Below are positions 12,201-28,270 of a stretch of 64,000 bases of DNA, in pieces. A program made the translations under genes and the position numbers. The stretch is from the NCBI GenBank assembly GCA_034638255.1, contig JAWPGT010000005.1, forward strand, positions 124,001 through 188,000, in the 5' to 3' direction. The stretch's first letter is position 1. Each line of letters opens with the position of its first letter. This stretch comes from Coprinus comatus. Lineage: Eukaryota > Basidiomycota > Agaricomycetes > Agaricales > Agaricaceae. The notes beneath the pieces are model-generated. The model searched no databases and was not told where the DNA came from. It saw nothing but the letters and a program-made list of their open reading frames with translations.

Positions 12201-15200
12201 ATGCTTGCAGCCGCGACATCCTTTTTTGCACGGACCAACATCTCCCAGTCCTATAACATCGGACAGCCGCCCACGTCAAGTAGACCGGCAACACCAAGTC
12301 ATACTTCTTCTTCCTCAGGTTCTTCGTCATCGGCAGCCAATACTGGAGCATTAGCTGCCTTTACGCCTACATTTCCTGTAGGATTATGGAAAGTTCAGTC
12401 AGGATACCATAAGACAACGAATAAGAGAGTATCTGTATGGAGTTTTGATAAGAAAGGACCGGACATGGAGAGGTTGAGCGTTGTGGCCAAGGAGAGGACT
12501 TTGGAGGTTCTGAAATCCGAGGTGGGTTTAAAATTTAAAAGAACGTTCATGGGGGTTGAATGGACCTGTCAGGTGTCCGCTCTGAGTCGGTTGAGGCATC
12601 CTTCGATTCTGGGTGAGTTTGGGTGATATGACTGGACTCTGTTTATTGAATGTGTTATACAGAGATGGTTGAACCTCTGGAAGAGACAAGAAATGAACTA
12701 ATCTTCGCGACGGAAGCGATCATGTCCACATTGGAATTGTCAATTCCTGGCTATGGAAGACATGCATCGATTGTGGAACTGGATGAAGTCGAGGTGGGTT
12801 ATCAACCATATGCTTATCATTTACTAACTCTCCGAATTAGATTCAGAAAGGAATTCTGCAGCTGTGCAAGGGTCTTTCGTTCTTGCATTCTTCAGCACAA
12901 CTGATACACAGTAATATTTGTCCGGAGAGTATAATCATCAATCTATCTGCAAGTTACTTTTGGCCACTTCGTTGGATAGTTTGTTCAACCGAATTAATGG
13001 GTTTTTATAGGGTGATTGGAAACTATCTGGCCTGGGCTTGACAATTCCGCTCCTCACGAATGGTAATCCTACGCGCTGGGAATTTCCTACCTTCGATGGT
13101 CGAGTCCCGCAATATATTCAACGGTCTTTTGATTATATGGGTATGTTGTTTGGTGATTTCTCTCAAAGGGAGTCTAAATACTGAGATATACTCGTTTAGC
13201 CCCTGAATATGCTTTAGACGAACAGTTGCTTACCGCTTCTGATATGTATTCTCTTGGATGCCTTGTGTATGCTGTTCACCGTAAAGGGTCACCACCATTC
13301 AAGAATCATGGTAGCCTGGGAGGATTGCGAGATAATGCAGGCAAAGCTGTACCTGGGATGGAAAGATTGGATAGAGATCTTCAATGTGCGTTTCTACCTC
13401 TGGCAATGGATTCAGAGCATTTACCTATTGAAATCATACTCATACTCATAGCTCTACTTCGCTCTCTGATCACTCGACATGCTACATCACGTCCGTCACC
13501 ATCATCCCTACCCACACATTCATTCTTTTCTTCTTTGCCTATCTCAACCTTGAATTTCTTGGATAGGGCCAACTTCACCACAAAGACACGAGAAGAGAAA
13601 ATATCCTTCATGAAAGGACTTACAAGTGTTTTAAACCAATTCTCGGAAGGTCTAAGGACAAGAAAGATCCTTCCTTCATTACTTGAAGAGGTACTGTTCT
13701 CACTGTCCACTCATTCCTGTTAAATAGCTGCTGACTACAGACGTATAGATGAAAGACACTAATCTATTACCTTATATTCTTCCAAACGTTTTTGTCATTG
13801 CGAATGTTCTAACCTCTACTCAATTCGCAACGCTAGTGTTGCCGAGTCTCAAACCGCTTTTTGCTATCAAAGAACCACCACAAAATATGTTGACATTATT
13901 AGAGAATTTACATCTGTTGCAGAGTAAGACGGAGAAGAATGTTTTCAGAGAACGTGAGTATCTTGTACATATCCTTCATCGTCAAAGGTGTTAATTTCTG
14001 CTTAGAGGTTCTACCATTGGTATATAATGCCCTGGATTCTGAACATGCCGTTGTAAGTTCCATTGTCAGGTTATTCCAAACCAGAGAGCTAAATAGTTTC
14101 TTTATATTATGTCTAGGTACAAGAGCGTGCATTGAAAGTTGTACCCGATCTATGTGAAACTATTGACTATGCTGAAGTTCAAGGGGTACTATTCCCCCGC
14201 GTTGCTGTATGTTACACTTCATTTTTCTTCTTCAAGTATATACACTTACACAGAGTCGCAGTACGTTTTCACTAAAACAAAAATATTGACCGTCAAAGTG
14301 GCTACTTTGGTGACCTTCCTGACGATGGTGAAAACACTCGATACTGTAAGCGTTTCTTCTCGTTATATTTATCGTGTCATTGTGCTAACACAATAAATTT
14401 AAGTCGAGTCTCACGCAAAAACTGGTTCCCCTTCTTGCTAAAATACGTACAAAAGAACCAGCCGTAATGGTATGCACCGTAAACAATACGTCATTCTTGA
14501 TACAGGACTGACTAATGGGATTGGAAAAGATGGCGACGCTCTCTGTTCATGAGGCAATGGGTTTCAAGGTCGATCGCGAAGCCGTTGCAACCCTGGTCCT
14601 TCCACAGCTGTGGGCCATGTCCATGGGTCCACGTACGTTTGTTATAACGCCCGTCCTTCAGAAAGAATACTTATCATTTATTTGCTAGTGTTGAATGTCG
14701 ACCAATTCCAAAGGTTCATGTCCGTAATAAAGAAACTTGGAGAACGGGTTGAGAAAGAACATGACCAATTCTTACGCGATTCTCAACGTCTTGAAGACAG
14801 GTCTGCGACGGCATTCAATGGAGCGGCTGGTGGAGTTGCATCTGTAACTGTTGATTTCGAGAGTTTAGTGGGCAAGGCAGGCGGAAATGGAAACGTTGTT
14901 AAGACTAATAATACCGGCAATAACACCTCATGGGATGACGATGTTTGGGGAAGCATTTTCAGCGACGATGTAAGTGACCCTTTCTTGTTTCTGTGGTTAC
15001 AGATATTGATTATGAGTTAACATAGACTTCTGCACAAACACAGTCACCGTCTTTAGCTTCTACATCAATCACAGCTACACCTTCTGCAAGTGTATCGCGT
15101 ATAAACTCGTTTCAACCTCAGCCATCTAAGCTTTCTTCGGTGGTTGTTACTCCAACGATCGCACCTATGCCTACAAAATCAACCACATCTCCACGAAGCT

Positions 15201-15589
15201 CCTTTACCTCATACACCTCTCAACCGCAAACGCAGATACTATCTTCTACTTTACCGAAGCCTCTTTCATTACCTGTCTCTCAAATGCAAAAGACTCAACC
15301 TTCTAAACCTAATTATAATATCTCGTTACCAGTAATGTCCCCAACCATGACTACCTCTTCGATGTCTCCACCACCTGTGTTACAACCTTCCGCCTTCCAA
15401 CCTCTTCAACCTTCTACTTCATCTCCGTTTTTACCCTCTGCACCTCTCATACCAACACCATCTCAAGTACCACCGCCTGTTATGGGAATGGGAGGTATTT
15501 TGGCACCTTCTCGCCCAACACAATCGTCTTGGAATGCACCAAAGAAACCATCGCAGAATGATTGGGGAGATTTCGATCCTTTAGCTTAG
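12201..15589 (+). CDS. SCY1: SCY1-like pseudokinase (SCYL2 / yeast Scy1 type)
   Basis: Protein-kinase-like protein followed by HEAT-type repeats; SCYL2 proteins act in clathrin-linked traffic between Golgi and endosomes. The N-terminus (MLAAATSFFARTNISQSYNI) and Ser-rich linker lead to the kinase fold: VGLWKVQSGYHKTTNKRVSV, then VSALSRLRHPSILEMVEPLE. The HRD loop reads IHSNICPESI and the DFG position reads LSGLGL, so catalytic residues are lost, as expected for the family. SDMYSLGCLVYAV is the following lobe helix. HEAT-like helices run from about 13400 to 14650 through many tiny exons. A coiled-coil segment (SVIKKLGERVEKEHDQFL) comes next, then a Ser/Thr/Pro/Gln-rich tail ending WGDFDPLA. 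The length suits SCYL2 better than SCYL1. Confidence 0.87.
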
Positions 15590-15889
15590 ACTTTAATTCT
15601 CTTCTTAGCGTCTTACTTTCCACTTTCATTTTTCGCATTGGTGACGACCAAAAGCTATTTGTTCTTACTTCCGCATTCCTTCGTGCATATAATATAATAT
15701 TGTACGTGTTTCCATTGTTGTATCTTCCTTGATATGTGTGATTGGGTCGGTTGGCCAACTTTATACCCGCTTTTACGATATAGAGCCTTGAAGAGAAACA
15801 CGCATAACACAAGACTTCGAAAGGTAATAACCATAGAATCCTTTATCACATTGGTTATATACATAAATCTCTTGTGCACTTCTTTGAGC
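15590..15889. other. 300-bp convergent 3' region
   Basis: Tail-to-tail spacer between SCY1 and the pyroglutamyl peptidase gene. AT-rich motifs such as ataatataatattgta (about 15688-15703) could serve as 3'-end signals. No coding or RNA gene is seen. Confidence 0.4.
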
Positions 15890-16940
15890 TCACTCCTTCC
15901 CGGACTTTCCTTCGATATAGCTAGCGACGATACTTTTGATTAATCCTTCTACAACCTCTCTGCCTCTCTGCAGATCTTCCTCTCCTGATGAGCCAGGTAC
16001 ATGCAAAAACAACACTCTCTTCTGCTCCCCTTTCTTCCATAGATGTGCAAGACTAGAATAATAAATATACTCGCAAAGGTATCTGCCCGCGTCAGTAGAT
16101 GTTCTCAAATCCTTCCCAGGAACCAATTCCTTCCACCTCGTATGTATGTCCTCCGCATCAACATCTGTTTGTAATACCTCAGGTACACTCGTCCAATCAT
16201 CCCCAACTTGTTTTCCTTCTCCATTAGCATTACGCTGAACTGCTTCTTTGACCTTACGAGCTTTTGATCCTTGTCCTACCTCAGAAGGATCTACAAGTCG
16301 TTTCCCATCTTCTCCAATATTGGACAACTTCCCATCCACATCTCCTAACCTATATCCCTTCTTCAAAGCCCTTTTTTCAACATGATAATAATTAAATCCA
16401 CCAGCCATACCAATATGTAAACAAAAATCTATCTTCTTCGCCTTTCCTTTCTCACCCCTCTTATTACCAGTTGAACCTGAACCCTTCTTACTACCACTCT
16501 TCTTATTCAACAATGCCAACTCTTGTTGCGCCTCAAATAACGCAGTTCCATCCCACAATTTTGGAATAATCTCCCTTACGACATCATAGCTCACTTTTAT
16601 AGCTTTTGGATAAACGATGATATTAATCTTCTTCGTTTTGGTTTCTCCTTCCGAGTCATTACCGATTTTATATTCGTAGGTATACGAATCTGGTAATGTG
16701 TTTGCGATCTCCCAAGATGGGTTGATTGGGTATTCGTCTCCAAACGGCTGTATTTACAGAGAAAGAAGAGAATTAAATGTTAGTACTTGGGATGGATAGT
16801 ATGAAATGAAGCCCATAAATAACAACAGAAATATCACATACTCCAAAACCAGTAACAAGTATATTGAAAACATCCTCTCCTTCATCATCATTAGTCCGAT
16901 CTTCAACCCATTCACCTTCAGTAGTATGGTTATCTCCCAT
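15890..16940 (-). CDS. Pyroglutamyl peptidase I-like cysteine peptidase (C15)
   Basis: Removes N-terminal pyroglutamate from peptides in the C15 family. Exon 1 starts at 16940 (MGDNHTTEGEW...) and reaches FNILVTGFG, which splices to PFGDEYPINPSWEIANTLP, the family's N-terminal GFGPF signature. All three catalytic positions are recognisable: Glu in NYYHVEKRALKKGY, Cys in DAGRYLCEYIYYSSL, and His in VLFLHVPGSS. Two hydrophilic insertions make it longer than bacterial homologues (about 200-215 residues): a Lys/Gly/Ser-rich one just before KIDFCLHIGMAGG, and an acidic/charged stretch of about 60 residues after GYRLGDVDGK. One intron (about 16748-16840). Convergent with SCY1. Confidence 0.85.
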
Positions 16941-17153
16941 TGTAGGTAAATATGATGGTAATCAAGCTTTTGTGTGTGTGTGCTGTGTGTACTTTCAAGA
17001 CACGTTATGATAAGATCATACTCACACACTCTGGATAAGACTATATGTGTACCAAATGGAGGATGTGAGCAATGTTACAGATTTGGTTCAATTAATACAA
17101 TTAGCAATCACTCTTGTAGAGACCACTTTGACTAGGATCTATAATATTCACAT

Positions 17154-20100
17154 TCAATGTAAGAGTGTGCTACTTCCTTCTTCCTCGACTTCTACACTCT
17201 CCCGAGCATGTACTACTGTTTGAGCTTCCGTTATTGTTTCTGGGATTTCTATCTCTTGCACTTGGTACGGGATCGTTTCCGGGTCAATAGACAACCCAAG
17301 TATACCTTTTACAATAACACCCCCTCCAATTTTGGAAGAAACTTGATTGGCCTCTTTGCATGTTGTACTTTGGACACCTGTAAACTAGGTCAGCTTTACC
17401 GTATCAAACAGGCAATATAGAATCAAACTCTTACATTTCGTACAACCATCTTGACAGTGACATTTTTCGATTGCGATGTTCGCCTTGTTCAAGGTTTCAC
17501 GAGCTACAAAGTGTGTCAGTTGACATCAATTACAGTAGCAGTACACCTTACCATAATCAAAAGCTTTCGCAGCCACACCACCACCTTTTCCAATAGCATC
17601 ATAAAATATAAGTCTATCAAACTAATTAAGATAACTTGAAGACGCTGAAATTTAATCCCAATCATTTCACCTTGCTGGCCTTTTTCTTTGAGATTCAGTA
17701 ACTCGATATTCCTTTTCAGCTGCTTTACACTCCGTCTTTAAATCTTCCGATAACGGGAATTGATTCAAGAAAGCATGTTGTGCAGCATGAATAGATTCCG
17801 CAAGATTATATCGCTTTGAACGTAAAAGCTCAATTATAGATGTTGGTACGTCAATCCAGAAACCGGTTGTATCACAAATATAAGGCGGTGTGTCAATTTC
17901 GATCGAGTCGAGTATTGTCTTATTCCTGTATCATTCTATATTCATCTGGTAATCATGGCGGAAAACGGGAAACCATTACCTGATTTTGAAAAAGCCTATC
18001 AAGGACAGTAACTATTTAAGTAGGTATCACATCGAGTGAAATTCACTCACCGAATACTTTGACTTGAACGTTGACAGCTATTGGGAGAAGTTAGCATACT
18101 TGATTGATGGAATGGAATTTGTTCAAATACATACCTCCGTAGAATGCGCGATGCTTGTTTATGGTCCTGATACGGGTTGTACGAACGGCATCAACATTTC
18201 TGTTGTGAAGAAGTTAAGTGAGGTAGAAGCACAACAAGAGAAACTCTCACGAACGTGAAATCCCTGTTGTGAAATTGAGGTATAGGTGCATATACATCAG
18301 AAAAAGGAGAGAAACCCTACCGAGGAGAGGTATGGTAATTGACATCGGCTTGAATGACTTTGGCTACTTTGTCATCATGACTAACTTCTTGAACCTGAAA
18401 TGGGTTGTTGGGATTCTGTTTCGAGGTGGAAAAGAATGAAAAGTTGCTCACCACATATGTTACTCCTTGATGCATGAACTACGATAACGGTCCAAAGTTT
18501 GAGTTTGCCACGATACATTAAATGGACTAACAACTTACGACACCACCCTCATAGACCTCAAACATAGCTCTTGATACTTCTACTTCTTCCAGAATAGTAT
18601 CGGGCGAATTCTTTTTCATCAGAACAACAATGTATTTTTCTTCTTGAGCCCCGCCTGGAAAGTATGAGAATGACATGAAGGATCAAGAATTTACACATGA
18701 CGTACGAATAGAGATAAATCGAGAGGGGTATGGCAAGAAATTTGGGTGTGTATGATACCTGGCAACACATCAAGAATTCTCCCACAATTTCAATAGCCAA
18801 TGAAGACGTACCATCCATCCTTGTCTTTCAACAGCTTACTGTCGCAAATCTCTTGCATGATAGGTCCAAAGTATCGTTCATCCTCTTTACACAATGGCAT
18901 TTCATTCGCAGCACATTGCAGGTGTGCTTTTATCAACAAACTTTTAGCAAATGGGTACGTTGGCAGGGAAGGATAGACATACCCTCTAGGATGACAGAAC
19001 TATTGACATCGATGATAAGATCCTCCATGTTATGAGTGAATAATTCTTCAGGATGATTAACATAGTATTGATCTACTGGGAAAGGGTCCGCCACTAGGAC
19101 AGCAAGCGAATCTTTGGCACGACGACCTGCTCTTCCTGCTTGTTGTCGCTGTTCAACCCAAAACTATCAGTTCTCACATGATGAAGGTCATATACGTGGT
19201 ACTTACAAAACTGGCGACACTCATCGGGAACCCAAGCATGATCACAGCGTCGAGTGCACCGATATCAATACCTAATTCAAGAGCATTGGTGGCAATTATA
19301 CCAAGCAAATTTCCCGCGAAGGCTTCTTGTTCTATTCGACGACGATCCTTGTAACCGCCGTCAATTTTTTTTATATTAGTGACACAAGTGAAAATTCCCA
19401 CAAACCTCCTGCGAATACCCTTTGTTGAAGTTTCAGCAAACGAGAGTAGTAATATATATATAGTAGAAATATATTATTACACACCTCCGCGATAAGGTTT
19501 CACCTTCGCCAATATATCAAGTCGACCTTCATTGCTGAGGTCTGCACGTATTGCTTTCATAGCCTTTGACGGAAGGCGTAATAACTCCTGTGAATTCATA
19601 CATGTAAAGAGACATGTTACTCACAAGCTCACATATTTTTCGAATCTGAAAGTTGGCCACGGCCGTTAGATTAGCAACTACAAGGTGTCCAAATGTGATT
19701 CACCTTGCAAAATAGTAGCACGCGTACTCCACGTTTCATGAGGAACTTCATTAACGAAGTAGCCTCAGAAATAGACCCTCGTCTTCCAAGTTGCGGTTCC
19801 AAAGGATCAATCAACGGCGGATTCCACACTAGATAATCTTTACAGCCTGATGGTGCACCATCTACGTCTACAACTGTGACGGTGCTATCATCAAGACCAA
19901 AGATCTTGCGCATATGCTCTCCGGGATTCGCAAGCGTGGCTGTACATGAGACAAAACGTGTACCTTGGTCTAGGATTGAATTTGAAAAGTCAATTGAAGT
20001 AGGCGATATGGAATCGGTAGATACTGACTGCCAACAGCCGCACAAATTCGTCTAAATCTGCGCATAATGAATGCAACATGCCTAGGAACAGAGAGGGAAG

Positions 20101-22225
20101 GTTAATGACAGAGTACTCTGATCCTGTAAATCCACTTACGTTCCCAAAAGACCCGAATAATAGTGCAGTTCATCGACAACGACTAGCTATTTAGGGTCAG
20201 TCCAATTTTTGAATGGTAGTTTTCCATAATGGTACCTTGACATTGCTCAAGAAACTAGTACAAGATTATCAGAATATTTGCTTTTCAGGGTCTAAAGAAA
20301 GATAGTACTTACTTTCTCCATTTTTCTTCATTAGGCAAGATAGAGGCATGGATGGTATCCTATTCTTCTTCTAGACAAAGTATGAAATATTTAACATGTT
20401 CACTCACGAAGTTAGTGAAGATAACGGATGCGTTGTCTCGAATTGCTAAGTTTTTCTGAAGGTTATTTTTTTGGGACAAGAACATAACCAGAATGACTAT
20501 ACCTGATCGTAATTCTTGTGGGGTATCTCCATCATATGTAGCGACTTGCACCTGTTCAAGACCAGAGCAACTCTGTATCATTTTTTCCAATGACATTTTC
20601 TGGTCTTGGGCTAAAGCCTAATATTTTTCACTTTAGTCTTTACTATCCTTGGGATGAAATTAAGCATGGATTTCTCACTTTTGTAGGGTATATGCAAATG
20701 GCTGTTGCATTAGGATTTTCAACAAGGAACTTAAGAATTGGAACTTGATAAATCAAACTCTTTCCTGACGCCGTACTTGTCGATACAACAACATGTTTCC
20801 CGCCAAGGAGTGCATGTATAGCGGATGATTGATGAATATAGAAAGATGATATTTGTCGCGTCTTTGAAAGTGCTTGTATTATACTTGGAGAAAGCTGAGC
20901 CTCCACTTGCCCTAAGTTAGAAACGCACGACGTCAACAATGTTTTCCAAAATAGATAACAAAAAAAGAACGGACCTAGCTCAGGTGGATGAGCCTCAACA
21001 GTTTTACGATACACAATTTGTTCTCGGTACCATTCTTGCTCTACTAATTCTTCAATCAATTTGTTCACTGGTGGTCGCGATGATGAATCCGGTGCGATGG
21101 GGATCGAATCTTCACTTCTGGGGGTTGTGGTAAGAGATGCCGATGGATCTACTGGTATATGTTCCCGCGCAGCTTCATGCAGAATATGAACAGGATCCCC
21201 AGAACCGGCGGTCGCAAGTATCAAGCTATTAGATAATATTATTTATTAGCTGGTCCACGAATTGCAGGGGATTTGGAAAAGTAGAAATCATACTCATCAG
21301 CAGCTTTCTTGAAGATTTCGTTTCTAGTTTCAATCAACTTTTTCACAGCTGCGGGGCTCAATGAAGGTGGCTGCTGATAACTAAGACTGTGAGATATGTC
21401 GTTAGTAAGAATCAACGCGTTGAATAAGCAGCTTGAAGCACCCTGAATTTCGTGATTTCTTGCCCTTTAGATTGTCAGCAAATTCAAGAACAAGTACACG
21501 TCCTTCTTCCTTGGGTTGTGTCTTGTTAATAGAGGAGGAAGGAAGGATAAAGTCAGGAGACTTTTCCCTGTGTTTGTCTTTACCTTCCCTACTCGCATTG
21601 ACCTTTAGTTCGTTCTCAGGAATATATGAGAACTTCACGAGGTCAGGCAAAAGGGCCCTATAAGAAGGTTAAACCAAGGAAGGCTTATTAGTAGTAATGA
21701 TTAACTAACTTGATTTCAGCAACCTCATCTAGTTCCAGAGGTCTGATCATCATTCATCATCAGCTCAATTTCGACAATTTGCAACATATCATGCCTTTTG
21801 AGAAGACGCTCGACAGAGGACCTAATAGAGTTAAAGGTTGTGGCTAGTTGTTTCTTGGAAGAGATGAACGCCAGGACAGTGTTCAACGCCTTGGGCAGTA
21901 CATAAATAATGATGTCATTACACAAGCCATGATTTACCTTGAAGACCTAACTCGGAGATAGATATAGTGCTGAGGGAAACATAATTCGAGGTGTGGTACA
22001 TACCGCAAACAGCTGGAGGGGATCTTAGTTTCAACCCTCAACACAATAGTGTTTGCATACCAAATTAAAGTGTTCTGGCCATACAACTTCAGTTTGAAGT
22101 TCAGCTTTCTCTTTTCCTTTGGCATTGCGACGCATTTTCTTTGCCGGCGGAGTCGCTTCGGTAGAATCTTTCAATGATCTTTTCATGGAGGTACGAGGAA
22201 AAGAAATGGCATTAAAAATTGGCAC
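17154..22225 (-). CDS. HRQ1: ATP-dependent DNA helicase Hrq1 (RecQ4-like)
   Basis: Superfamily 2 3'-5' DNA helicase of the Hrq1 family, involved in interstrand crosslink repair and telomere maintenance. The N-terminal region starts at 22225 (an alternative internal Met begins KRSLKDSTEA). The helicase core shows Walker A STASGKSLIYQVP, motif Ia ICIYPTK, motif Ib IFTNF, the DEAH-type box VVVDELHYYSGLLG, motif III SCTATLANP, VRVLLFCK, and motif V/VI ATNALELGIDIGALD plus QQAGRAGR. The C-terminal part is split into many short exons and ends with a cysteine cluster KCHCQDGCTKCVQSTTC near 17370-17460, the expected zinc-binding module of the DUF1998-like region. The stop is at 17154. It is longer than most neighbours and has over 20 introns, so exon details in 17650-19050 are least certain. 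Confidence 0.9.
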
Positions 22226-22429
22226 TCCTAGGTATTAGGAATTGAATTGTTTCCAAAAGGCGTATGCGATCTGAGATCTGACATAATTTCTAACTCCGCT
22301 ACAAAATGTCCCGCAGCTGGCATTGGCGTGCAGCTACATTATACGCAACAAATACGCAGTCTCTTCTGTGAGTTCTTATTGCTAAATGCAATATTTATTA
22401 GGCTCATAAGGACACGTCTAGTCGCAGTC
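22226..22429. promoter_or_regulatory. Short divergent promoter region, HRQ1 / small basic protein
   Basis: 204 bp between the two start codons. An open frame extends upstream of the small gene to 22247 but reads as low-quality protein, so I treat it as leader. No clear TATA box is seen. Confidence 0.35.
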
Positions 22430-22696
22430 ATGAGAGCAACCGCCGTCAAGCTCGTCCGCATCATCCCCCGCAAAGCTTTGGATCCCGCCGCTGCCAGAGT
22501 TGTAAATGCACCCGCACCTCAAACTAACGACCTCAAGCAACCAACTGTGCTTGATCTCCTACTCCAACAACGCGAAAAGGCCGGTGCTGATTGGCCTGCG
22601 AACATCCGGATAGAGCCTGTTGTTAGGAAGGAGGCATACAAACCTGTCCAGGCAGAGGTGCGGACACAGTTGAAGAAGTTGTTGAAGGAGCGGTGA
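22430..22696 (+). CDS. Small basic protein, probably mitochondrial
   Basis: Single-exon protein of 88 residues. I chose the ATG at 22430 because the sequence from there (MRATAVKLVRIIPRKALDPA) looks like a basic amphipathic import signal; the frame is open to 22247 but that extension is Cys-rich and unlike a protein N-terminus. The rest (TVLDLLLQQREKAGADWPAN; EAYKPVQAEVRTQLKKLLKER) is helical and highly charged. Size, charge and leader resemble small fungal mitochondrial ribosomal or assembly proteins, but I do not recognise the family and assign no function. Confidence 0.65.
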   Translation: MRATAVKLVRIIPRKALDPAAARVVNAPAPQTNDLKQPTVLDLLLQQREKAGADWPANIRIEPVVRKEAYKPVQAEVRTQLKKLLKER

Positions 22697-23002
22697 TTTA
22701 AACATTTATTATATGCTTAAGCGCACACACGCATTGTATACATATAGACTAATTCATTTTACTGAAGAGCTGGAAAGCAAATATGAGTTGATGTATTAGA
22801 AAGGAGACGTCCATGGTCGGCAAAGTAGGCATAGTCGAAGAATTAGCATTTTTGTTCTATGCTAGTGCATACACCTGGACCATGCATCTACGAAGAAAAT
22901 ATCACGAGTGTCAAGAGAAGTCCTGATGGAGTATAGGATTGATCTATTATATGTTAACATGCTAGAAGCATCTGATACTTCTCTTGCTCAGTATCCACCA
23001 CC
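22697..23002. other. 306-bp intergenic region
   Basis: Holds the 3' flank of the small basic gene and the promoter of the membrane-protein gene. It is AT-rich. I see no ORF or RNA structure that I can support. Confidence 0.35.
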
Positions 23003-24086
23003 ATGACTAGGAGCTTTATTCGAGGTGCGTTTGTCGTGAACAACAAGGAGACCTCAGCACTGACGGAAGGTCGTAACTAGATACCTTGCTACCACTGCTG
23101 ATCTTCCCGGCCCTCAGCTACTTCGCGGTGAAACAGACTATGGGGAACTTATTCGCGTCAGGCCTTTCACAAAAAATTGGCGCCCACTGTCCTCCATTGG
23201 GCAGCGGTTCTACTCCATATACACTCGCTTATACTGGAAGACCTAAGCTAGACCATGGCCTATGTGGATTAGTCGCCTTCTTCCATGAAGCAATGACTCC
23301 AGGCGATCCAATCACATTCCTTGCATACTTTATCGGTGTAGGCTCCATTTTTGCAGTTGTACCTGCTATCGAGGGTTATCGTACAAACCGTAGCATCTTC
23401 ATCGGTCTCCCCGTCATCTTTGGTCTCGTCAGTCAAGTCCTGACCATCGGCGCGACCACACCTCTCTATTGGCTCATCTTCTTCCTCAGTGGGGGCCGTG
23501 CCAAATTCGAGAAAACCCAGCCAATATCACAAGCTCATGCCGAAGCCATTATATTTGGTCTCTTTGCTGGTGCAGCTATACCCTCCATCTGCATGCTTGT
23601 TTTAGATGACCCATCGTAACAGCTATTTGGCAACCCTATCCCATTTTCGTCTCACTCGCATCTCTGCTCCATCTCCAATTTCGTCGCCCAAACTATCGCA
23701 AGTTTGGTTACAAAACTATCCAACGTTTATATGTCGCTACCTTTATCGTCTCCTCTTCTATCCACATTGCCGTACTCTGGCCCAGGTTGCACGATCTCTC
23801 TGTGATCAGAGCATTTTTCATTCCCTCGGTTGCTCCTCTTGTAGGTCAGGATACACCTGCTCAAGTGACTGATTTCCTCAAGTGGGACTTCACCTTCGGT
23901 TTCCTTTCCATGGGAATCGCCCAACTCTGGTTCGTCTCTGACCTCATCGAAATCCCATTCATTATCTTGTGGTATATTGTCGCCACACCTGTCGTCGGTC
24001 CTGCAAGTGCTGTCGTAGCAGCCCTTCTCTGGCGCGAGGGTCAAATTGGGGATCGTGTTGCCTCAGCTAAAGAAAAAGAGACATAG
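23003..24086 (+). CDS. Polytopic membrane protein, unrecognised (possibly AscI-like)
   Basis: Exon 1 is only 22 nt (MTRSFIR, 23003-23024) and splices at taactag to DTLLPLLIFPALSYFAV. The long second exon has a luminal-type Gly-rich segment (FASGLSQKIGAHCPPLGSG), YTGRPKLDHGLCGLVAFFHEA, and several hydrophobic helices (FLAYFIGVGSIFAVVPAIEG; IFIGLPVIFGLVSQVLTIG; PLYWLIFFLSGG). A likely 53-nt intron with a GTGCAG donor joins IIFGLFA to AIWQPYPIFVSLASLLHL. The last part (DFTFGFLSMGIAQLWFVSDL; FIILWYIVATPVVGPASAV) adds two more helices. Seven or so membrane spans with acidic residues between them recall fungal AscI-type membrane terpene cyclases, but that is a weak resemblance and no other pathway gene is nearby. 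Confidence 0.6.
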
Positions 24087-24222
24087 AATGCTTATGTATT
24101 CCATCGTGAATATTAGGGTAGCGCAACGACGAGATATTTGTAAATACAATATATGCAGAAGAAAACAGTTATCAGGCAAAAAAAAATCCAAACATAAGAC
24201 AGACGAATGTACGAGTCTATCT

Positions 24223-28179
<3,957 letters not shown>

Positions 28180-28270
28180 TAGATGTGTTGTTGGTTAATG
28201 AGCAACGCGTGTGGCGGAAATGGAGAGACGCGCCTGAAATGAGTGGAGGCGGAGTATGAATTCTATCTAC

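Noticed and set aside
16965..16992. GT-rich run tgtgtgtgtgtgctgtgtgt
   Set aside because: A short simple repeat in the 5' flank of the pyroglutamyl peptidase gene; nothing suggests function.
22247..22429. In-frame N-terminal extension of the small basic protein
   Set aside because: The extension is Cys-rich and unstructured, and it would bury the import-like leader. The ATG at 22430 is preferred.
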